A program made the translations under genes and the position numbers. This document shows, one piece after another, positions 7,463-13,634 of a stretch of 13,634 nucleotides of DNA (the first letter of the stretch is position 1; each line of letters opens with the position of its first letter). The notes under the pieces were generated by a model. It was given only the letters and a program-made list of their open reading frames with translations. It searched no databases and was not told where the DNA came from. Source of the stretch: Thalassiosira profunda (lineage: Eukaryota > Bacillariophyta > Thalassiosirophyceae > Thalassiosirales > Thalassiosiraceae); NCBI GenBank assembly GCA_036939355.1, contig JALLAP010001680.1:1-13634 (forward strand). The letters are read 5' to 3'.

Positions 7463-9854
7463 TTACTTGTGAAATGATCCGACGAGGCAAAAGTTCCTGG
7501 TCGAAAATCCGACGGAGAATGTCTTGATAGATACATCCAAATCTGCTGTCGGCCATTTGCTGTTGCGCCACAACCGGTCCACAGCCGCTGCACGAAGCCC
7601 ACATATTGTGTGCATGGCCTCGCCTGCGAGGTTGATATCACCTGTTGTATTTTGTCAGTGAGCTGTTAGATGAAGCAGCAGCTAGCAGATCTAGAAACTC
7701 ACCTTGCAGCTCTGCAAGCTGCTTCAAATGCCCGTACTGCGCAGGATCAACGTCTAGCCACTCCTCGGCTGTGACAAGCTCCACACCTCCATCGGCGTCT
7801 GCCGGTAATGACACTCGCAGATGTGGATTGGACCTGAAGCAACACGGGCAGATGACAAACCCAGCCCCTTGACAAGCGGCGTGGCCAAGAGCAACGTCCG
7901 AGAGCACACCACAAGCATGCAGTGCAACCACTACATCAATTCCAGTGCAATCAATAGTTGTCGCATCTTGAGCTTCAAAGCGGATATTCTGCAATCCGCG
8001 ACGTCGAGCCGTCATCATACCATTGTTCACTGCAGAACTCGATATGTCCACCACCTTCACCTCGACAACATCTTCGCCGAACACAGCTGCGAGATGATTG
8101 GACAATAGACCTTTGCCACCTCCAATATCAATCACGTTGAGCCTCCTCTTTCCGTATTCTGGATGGGAACGCAGGGCATCTGCTATCTGGTCAATCATGA
8201 ACATCAGTTGGGGCTTCTTCGCTCGCTGCCACCGAGATCCATCAGGAGCTGTACGGAGGAGGCTTCCTGGCAACTCTTCTCCTGCCCTGATATCAGACTC
8301 AAAGTCAATGTCTTGAATAGGATACTTCTCTCGTGCCCGAGCAAATGCATCGAGAGATTGCACCATTGAGTTGCTCACTCTTCCGACTCTCGAATTCTCT
8401 CCTTGCAACGATTTGGTAATCTCGGCTGCCATCCACTGCCGCTCTGAATCAGACGTATCCCCTTTTGCAACATCTTCTGCCTGCGAGTATCCTCCCGGCA
8501 GCTCCAATGCACTCGCTGCCTCGTCCACTGCAATCTTTCGTTGATGCAAGATATCCAAGACTTGTTTCACTGCGCTTGGCCGCCAGCTCGAACGAAGCAG
8601 TCGGCAACTCTTCACCCAGAATCTAGCCTCATTGGATGCATCATCCACCAAGTGCCCCTTCAGCAACACGCGTGCGCCCGAGCAAAAAATGTTGCCATAC
8701 AGCTCTGCGGTTTCATCGCTGCTTGCTGATTGTACATCTCCGGCATTTAGAGCACTTGGATGCAGTACTGCGTAGATTCTCTTCTTCCAGAGACCTCTCA
8801 GCTCTCTATTTCTTTGATCATTTGCACCATCTGCATCAAGAGGTGACAGCCCCAGTGACGAGAACTCATCTACGAGCTCAAGGACCGCAATGGTGCCCTG
8901 GTATCGCCTCCGGTTTTGCACCCAGCCAGAAAGTGTGAATTGTTGGTGTTCTGATTTCATATGCCTGCGCTCTTCAAGCACATGATCAATCGATACAACG
9001 TCACCACCTGATGCGTCCTCGTCGTCGGGGGGAAAAGATGGTGCGTCTTTATATTCAGCCGGAGGTGGTGGCAGCAGCTTGACTTTCTGCGCGTTGGTAC
9101 TCCCCATCAACTGTGATGGATTGCTGAGGTATCCTTGCGGAAATCTACTCAGTATCTCTATCGCCAGATCTCCGAAGGTTTGAGTTGGTTCATTGCTGCC
9201 CAATCCAAGCAATGTTGTAAACTCTTCCCGCGAGATACAAGGAAGAGCACGGAGAATCTCATCGAAGTCCAGCGCCCCGTCCTTGCAATACCTCAAGACA
9301 TTTCGCAGATGCTGCGGGTTGTTGTTTGCCAGGATGTAATTTGCCGAGTGGCAAAATAATATTGCTTCCTTTGCATTCCTGCTCGGCCCGGCATGCCCTG
9401 TCATTTGGACGTGCACCCCCGGCTGGATGATTTTGTGGTACTTATCATATGAAGATTCAGAGCTTCCATTTTCACCATCCGCATCGGTCCAGAAATCTCT
9501 CCTCAGGATGGCTTGCACTGGTATTGTCGAATCGATACCATCGTATGCCTTACGGTGCCCTTCGATTGACGGCAAGTATCGCGGGACAATATCGAGAAAG
9601 ACGAGATGCTTGCCGATTGCGCGCCTCTTGGTGACCAATCCGTCGAGAAGAACGAGCGATGGCTCCTCTGACGATTCCTCATTCGCGAGGAGATTGAACA
9701 ATACCTCATTGGCGGTATCTGGTGTCAGCCGGGTGTGTCGACAACCGACCGTTGATGGCGAGGATGATGTGTCGGTGGCGGAAAAGGAGCGTGCAATTTG
9801 CAGAAGCACTGCCCAAAGGAGGATGGCGAAATGCCCCTTCATTGCAGAGCCCAA
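7463..9854 (-). CDS. Class I SAM methyltransferase (GSTCD/Methyltransf_32-like) with two OB-like modules, 2 exons
   Basis: Exon 1 is 9854-7703 and exon 2 is 7641-7463 on the minus strand, 776 aa. Residues 5-24 form a signal peptide (MKGHFAILLWAVLLQIARSF) with an ARSF cleavage-like motif, suggesting plastid import; Met5 (9842) is an alternative start. Two segments look like OB folds of the aminoacyl-tRNA-synthetase anticodon-binding type: 67-175 (LLDGLVTKRRAIGKHLVFLDI ... QPGVHVQMTGHAGPS) and 305-425 (FTLSGWVQNRRRYQGTIAVL ... GARVLLKGHLV). After a helical linker, the catalytic domain starts near 546: VIDIGGGKGLLS (motif I, 574-585), VKVVDIS (599-605), DVVVALHACGV (640-650), GFVICPCCF (665-673). 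The ALHACG and CPCC pair is typical of the Pfam Methyltransf_32 group that includes GSTCD and Trm13. The C-terminal exon adds MHTICGLRAAAVDRLW and SIKTFSVGFSTRNFCLVG, continuous with the fold. OB modules suggest an RNA, perhaps tRNA or rRNA, substrate; this is inference. Confidence 0.8.
7642..7702 (-). other. Intron in methyltransferase gene (61 nt, phase 1)
   Basis: On the minus strand the donor is CAAG|GTGAGT (G at 7702) and the acceptor is TACAACAG ending at 7642, with a branch-like CTGAC about 14 bases upstream. Reading straight through gives a stop at 7640-7638. Splicing instead gives 59 more residues with strong coding character. Confidence 0.88.
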
Positions 9855-10246
9855 CCACCCACTTCAGGGCTAAAGAGTGCGTCCCCAGAGGCAGCGCCCG
9901 GCGCGGTGTACGTCGGCAGGGGAGAGGTGGGTGGCTGCCCAGATAGAGCCGCCCGCCGCCCGCCGCATGAATGCATGAAATGATGCGAGTCCCGCGTTGC
10001 CTTGAGCGGATTTCGAGTCACGAGTAGGTACAACTCCCCTCCTCCAAACCGCTCTGCAGCTACAACGCAAGTCGCAAGAACAAACAGTTCTATGCTGGCC
10101 ACTCATGATTGCATGATGACGGTTTAGCAGAGAACAGCAATTACTACCATTCTATGCCAAACACCTCTCATGTCGCTCACATGCCATCCACTCTCTCTAA
10201 TAGCATCCGTCGGACCGGGTTCCACCCGGAGCGTTATTAAGACTGC
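9855..10246. promoter_or_regulatory. Intergenic: promoter of methyltransferase gene and 3' UTR of lumen-protein gene
   Basis: Both flanking genes are on the minus strand. The right part (10100-10246) should be 3' UTR of the lumen-protein gene and contains a compact hairpin at 10215-10229 (CCGGGT, loop TCC, ACCCGG). The left part should hold the methyltransferase promoter; an ATGCATGAAATGATGCG stretch near 9967 is a loose repeat of ATGC. No gene or RNA is supported here. Confidence 0.4.
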
Positions 10247-11216
10247 TCAGTTAGCCGCCGCCTCGGCGGCAGCCTTCACCCGCGCGTCCCTATCCTTCAC
10301 CTTCTGCTCAAAGGCCTCGCCGCGAAATCTTTTCGTCGACCGCCGGATCTCGTCAACGCTGGGGATGTCTCCGCCGCCGTCCGGGCCCAGCAATCTTCCC
10401 GACGTCCGGTACGCGAGCATCGCCTCCGCCATGCCCTCCAGCGCCTCCGAGCTCTTGGCAGCATCCTTCTTCCCCACCGCCTTCACCAGCGCAGCCTGGC
10501 CCTTCTCGAACGATTTGGCCGCGTTCGTCATCTCCTTTGCAAATCCGACCTTGACGTTGGTGCCACCGCCGCCGAGCGAGCTGACGTACAGCTTCATCGG
10601 CAGGATGGTATCGTCGGCCACCACGGTTGCAAAATCGCGCACGCTGTCCCAATCCTCGTTTCCGATGGCCACGGCGATGCCCGGGATGGCGTCGCTGCAC
10701 TTCTTGATCCGCGGGAGGTACCGGACTGCGATTGTGCACAAGATGTGAGCATTCGTGTGATAATATTCTATTCATTTGCAATGTAGTGTTTTCCCGTCCG
10801 TGATTGTAGCTTCAATATCCCTCATTGCAGCGTCATACGCCATACGCACCTTTGTTGGTGGGATAATAGTAGTTCGACCGCAGGTTCGGCTCCATGTTGC
10901 TCTCCTTCTTGCCTTTGTTCACCGCCTGCTCCTTCTTCTTTTCCGGCTGCTTGTTCACATTCGGATCCGCCCCATAGTCGTCCAGCAAACCCGCGTAGGC
11001 GGGTGCCCCTGCCAAGGTGGCAGAGGTGACGCTGAGGAGCGTCGAGAGCACCGCGCGCCTTTCTTGCAACGCGCAGTCGCCGTCCGCCCGAGACATCCCG
11101 AGCGCCGATGCACCTCGCGCCGCGTTCGACGACGGGGCGGCAGGCGAGAACGCCGCGGCGTGGTGGAGGGACAGCGCCAGCGCCAGGGCGAGGGAGAGGC
11201 TCCGAGAGCGTGCCAT
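10247..11216 (-). CDS. Thylakoid-lumen protein, helical, possibly PsbQ/Psb31-like (2 exons)
   Basis: Exon 1 is 11216-10850 and exon 2 is 10725-10247 on the minus strand, 281 aa. The upstream in-frame ATG at 11318 was rejected because the ATG at 11216 opens a textbook signal peptide (MARSRSLSLALALALSLHHA) ending AAAFSP, the plastid cleavage motif at residue 23. A transit-like Ser/Ala/Arg stretch follows, then a second signal with twin arginines, ERRAVLSTLLSVTSATLAGA, ending APAYA|G at 75: the signature of Tat import into the thylakoid lumen. The mature part has a Lys-rich linker, YYYPTNKVRYLPRIKKCSD, and long amphipathic helices ending GPDGGGDIPSVDEIRRSTKR. A helical-bundle lumen protein of photosystem II type (PsbQ, or Psb31 of diatoms) is plausible by targeting, size and helix content, but residue-level similarity was not established. 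Targeting is firm; family assignment is weak. Confidence 0.82.
10726..10849 (-). other. Intron in lumen-protein gene (124 nt, phase 1)
   Basis: Donor AAAG|GTGCGT (G at 10849) and acceptor ATCGCAG ending at 10726 on the minus strand. The split codon G|TC gives Val and joins YYYPTNK to VRYLPRIKK. Without splicing exon 1 stops within four residues. Confidence 0.9.
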
Positions 11217-11458
11217 GATGCAGGAGACGTCGTTATTGTGGGTCCTCCGAGAAGCGACGATCGTTGTTGGGACGGCGACGTGTGGGGGGGAGGGCCGGGC
11301 TGTGGCTGACGTAGCCATCGGTAAAGATTCCGCTGTAGATATGTAGAAGATCTTTTGCTGAAGAGATCTTTTTCACCACCGATTGTTTGTCTGACTCATC
11401 GCCCACCTCTGCCTCACCGACCCTCCTCGCCCGCCACCATCCTGCCATAAATTGCAGC
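11217..11458. promoter_or_regulatory. Divergent (shared) promoter region of lumen-protein and phytyl-ester-synthase genes
   Basis: Only 242 bases separate the two start codons, which face away from each other, so both promoters must lie here or overlap the genes. Visible elements: GACGTC palindrome at 11226-11231, TGACGT at 11307-11312 (the core of bZIP/CRE-type sites), and AGATCTTTT repeated directly at 11348 and 11364. A run of C/T-rich sequence precedes the right-hand start. Function is inferred from layout; the motifs alone are weak evidence. Confidence 0.5.
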
Positions 11459-13634
11459 ATGGTGTTCGTGGGACGGGCGTTTCCGCTGCTCTTCGCGGCG
11501 CCGGCGGCCCTGCGCGCGCCCCCCACGCGCCCCTACCGCGGCGCCCGCGGCAGCCTCGCCCCCCTTCGGTCCACCGTCGAGGACGCCCCGTTCACGCTCC
11601 GCGATGCGGTCGAGCTCTCCAAGAGCACCTACCGCGACCTCTCCAAGGGGAGCTGCTTCGTCGCCCACGCCACGCCCACCATCTCGTTTCAGTACACGCG
11701 GCCGGTGGCGGAGCGTTCGTCGGATGAGATCATAAGTGAGGCAATTCCGCACGGCGCAGATGCCAGCCACATCTACGAGGAAATTAGAGACACACACGAC
11801 AACGCGAAGCCTCTGCTGCTCTACCTGCCTGGGCTCGACGGACAGGGCATCTCGGCAGTGACGCAGTTCGATGATCTGTCCAACGCCTTTGAGTTTTGGC
11901 GCATGAGGATAGACCCGACGCACGATCGGTCCTCTTTCAGCGAGTTGACGATGACAGTATCCAACTTCATTCAGGACGTTGCAACAAAGCAGAATAGGAA
12001 GTTGATACTCGTGGGGGAGAGCTTTGGAGGTCTCCTCGCTCCAAGCGTGGCCATGAGACTGGATGCAATGTCGGGGAAGGAGGAGACGCCCGTATTGGGA
12101 ATGGTATTGGTGAACCCTGCAACAAGCTTTTTCAAGACGAACTGGTCGACGTGGGCGCCCATCCTGGCATCGTTGCGCCACATTGAGCAGGAAGAGGAAC
12201 AGGGCACTTTGTCGCTACCCACGCCCTACTCTGTGATTGGTGGCATGGCTTTATCGATGACCATTCCGGACTCTTCGCAGTTTCGGAGTATTCTCGATAT
12301 CATGACGAAGACACCGGCAGCGGAACTGCAGGACGCTCTCGGAGTAATGCGGGAGAGTTTTGGTATCCTGGCCGACAATCTACCCGCGCAAGTGATCGAG
12401 CACCGAGTGTCGAATTGGTGTAACGTTGGATCGCAGGTTGTGAACCCAAGGCTCAGTCAACTCCATGTCCCTACACTTACCATTTCCGGCGACGAGGACA
12501 ACATGCTTCCGTCGAAAGAGGAAGGTGACAGACTTGTTGAGTTGATGCCGGACTGCACGAGCATGTCAGTGAGGGATGCAGGCCATTTTATTCTTGATGA
12601 CCGCTTCAACCTCACCTCGACCATTATAGACGCTCCCTTTGATCCGTTCGGCAAGAAAAAGGGCGAGAAGAAGTACGATCCGATCTCGGACTGGAAGGTG
12701 CCCACGGACGATGAGATCCGCGAGGCAGTCGATAGCCGAGTGAAGCCACTGCGCAATTTGCTCAGCCCTCAGTTTTTCAGCACTGGGAAGGATGGCAAGA
12801 GATTCATGGGTCTGGGCAAGGTACCAACGCCGGATGGCCCTCTCTTGTTCGTTGCGAACCACCAGCTCATTGGGTTGGACCTCGGACTCATCATTGCTGA
12901 GCTTTTGGAGCAGAGAGGCATTGCAGCACGTGGTTTAGCCCATCCGATCGTGTTCCAAGGCGGCAATGCCGTTGGTAACGGCTTTAGAGGAGGCGCCGGT
13001 CCAACAGGCCCTCCGCAACGCATCACCAAACGAAACAAAGACGGCCTTGTTGACCCGCCTCCGGGAGACTTCCAGACTTTTGGAGCTGTGATGGTATCTC
13101 CTCGCAACTTCTACAGACTTATGCAGTCAGGACAGACTGGGCTACTCTTTCCGGGAGGAGTGCGAGAGGTGTTTCACGGCAAGGGTGAGGACTATGAGCT
13201 CTTCTGGCCGGATACTGAGATGGACGGCAAAAGCGATTTCGTTAGGGTGGCCGCAAAATTCAATGCAACAATCGTGCCCATCAGCGCTGTTGGTGCCGCC
13301 GACAGCGCCAACATCCTCCTGGATGCCGAAGAAATGCTCAACTTGCCACTTGGCCTCGGCGACAGCCTTCGCAACAGTTCAGAGAACACCATCTCAGCCA
13401 GATTCGACGCGAGCAACTCTGACGAGCGATTCGTGCCTCCACTGGTTGTGCCCAGCATCCCTGCCAGGCACTATTTTGTCTTTGGCAAACCGTTTGACAC
13501 ATCGGCCATAGATCATGGCGACAGGGGTGCATGCGCTGAACTCTACAGGGAAGTGAAAGGGGAGCTGAGAAGAGGGTTGGATGATGTGCTGGTCGCGAGG
13601 ACGAAGGACCCCTTCAAAGGCTTCGCGCAGAGGA
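11459..13634 (+). CDS. Phytyl ester synthase-type protein (alpha/beta hydrolase + acyltransferase), 3' partial
   Basis: One frame runs from ATG 11459 to the right edge without a stop or intron (725 codons seen). Plant PES1/PES2 and relatives esterify phytol released from chlorophyll, and make triacylglycerol, in plastid lipid droplets. The hydrolase half has LLLYLPGLDGQG, the nucleophile elbow GESFGG (Ser188), acid SGDED (Asp345) and base DAGHFIL (His376), a complete triad. The second half is a lysophospholipid-acyltransferase-like domain: LLFVANHQLIGLDLGLI (His468, Asp474), GLAHPIVFQ, FGAVMVSPRNFYRLM, GQTGLLFPGGVREVFHGKGE, ELFWP, DFVRVAAKFNATIVPISAVG, in the family order. The His-x5-Asp spacing (not the usual His-x4-Asp) matches PES-type proteins, where plant members have His-x5-Glu. 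The N-terminus (MVFVGRAFPLLFAAPAALRA) is hydrophobic and Ala/Arg-rich, fitting organelle import, but lacks a clear ASAF motif. The C-terminus, probably short, is outside the window. Confidence 0.88.
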   Translation, partial: MVFVGRAFPLLFAAPAALRAPPTRPYRGARGSLAPLRSTVEDAPFTLRDAVELSKSTYRDLSKGSCFVAHATPTISFQYTRPVAERSSDEIISEAIPHGADASHIYEEIRDTHDNAKPLLLYLPGLDGQGISAVTQFDDLSNAFEFWRMRIDPTHDRSSFSELTMTVSNFIQDVATKQNRKLILVGESFGGLLAPSVAMRLDAMSGKEETPVLGMVLVNPATSFFKTNWSTWAPILASLRHIEQEEEQGTLSLPTPYSVIGGMALSMTIPDSSQFRSILDIMTKTPAAELQDALGVMRESFGILADNLPAQVIEHRVSNWCNVGSQVVNPRLSQLHVPTLTISGDEDNMLPSKEEGDRLVELMPDCTSMSVRDAGHFILDDRFNLTSTIIDAPFDPFGKKKGEKKYDPISDWKVPTDDEIREAVDSRVKPLRNLLSPQFFSTGKDGKRFMGLGKVPTPDGPLLFVANHQLIGLDLGLIIAELLEQRGIAARGLAHPIVFQGGNAVGNGFRGGAGPTGPPQRITKRNKDGLVDPPPGDFQTFGAVMVSPRNFYRLMQSGQTGLLFPGGVREVFHGKGEDYELFWPDTEMDGKSDFVRVAAKFNATIVPISAVGAADSANILLDAEEMLNLPLGLGDSLRNSSENTISARFDASNSDERFVPPLVVPSIPARHYFVFGKPFDTSAIDHGDRGACAELYREVKGELRRGLDDVLVARTKDPFKGFAQR

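Noticed and set aside
10211..10230. Possible tRNA T-arm (GGGTTCCACCC)
   Set aside because: The loop is too short for a T-loop and no matching acceptor, D or anticodon arms can be drawn upstream.
10170..10748. 192-codon plus-strand open frame
   Set aside because: It is the antisense of the lumen-protein exon 2, with Ser/Ala/Pro-rich composition typical of a shadow frame.
11316..11318. Upstream start for the lumen-protein gene on the minus strand
   Set aside because: Starting there puts 34 residues, including Pro/Arg-rich sequence, before the signal peptide, which would spoil ER targeting; the ATG at 11216 opens the signal peptide directly.
11414..12181. 255-codon minus-strand open frame
   Set aside because: Antisense to the phytyl ester synthase gene; Arg/Gly-rich shadow of its GC-rich 5' part.

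Overview
The window reads as nuclear DNA from a photosynthetic stramenopile, most likely a diatom or a close relative. The evidence is: eight spliced or single-exon eukaryotic genes on both strands; short GT-AG introns (61-124 nt, possibly one of 56 nt); several N-terminal presequences of signal peptide plus Phe-type cleavage motif (ASAF, AAAF, ARSF), the hallmark of secondary plastids bounded by the ER; a protein with an additional twin-arginine thylakoid-lumen signal; and a gene with helicase-associated (HA) domains, a repeat family abundant in diatoms. There is no sign of bacterial operons, CRISPR, phage or plasmid genes. Species cannot be named from the sequence.

Layout, left to right. 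Positions 2-853 (+): a three-exon gene for a small protein with two HA domains, possibly cut by the window edge. 1318-3680 (+): a protein kinase of the CaMKK-like group with very large inserts and a frame break best explained by a 56-nt intron. 3980-5140 (+): an intronless Fes1/HspBP1-type nucleotide exchange factor for cytosolic Hsp70. 5303-5950 (-): a small protein with a divergent HMG-box-like region. 5951-6741: a non-coding accessory stretch with an 84-bp tandem repeat, a single unresolved base flanked by a 43-bp duplication (probably an assembly seam), and a 224-bp foldback element with 21-bp perfect inverted ends. 6742-7014 (+): a 90-aa plastid-targeted protein of unknown function. 7463-9854 (-): a two-exon, probably plastid-targeted methyltransferase with two OB-fold-like modules in front of the catalytic domain. 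10247-11216 (-): a two-exon thylakoid-lumen protein, helical, possibly PsbQ/Psb31-like. 11459 to the right edge (+): a phytyl-ester-synthase-type protein (alpha/beta hydrolase plus acyltransferase), cut by the window end.

The left half holds cytosolic or nuclear housekeeping and signalling genes; the right half (6742 to end) holds four genes with plastid roles or likely plastid roles. The lumen protein and the phytyl ester synthase diverge from a 242-bp intergenic stretch, so they may share a promoter. Linking the plastid genes into one process is inference only; nothing here demonstrates a new multi-gene system. The most unusual single items are the double-OB methyltransferase architecture, the foldback element just upstream of the small plastid gene, and the insert-rich kinase.
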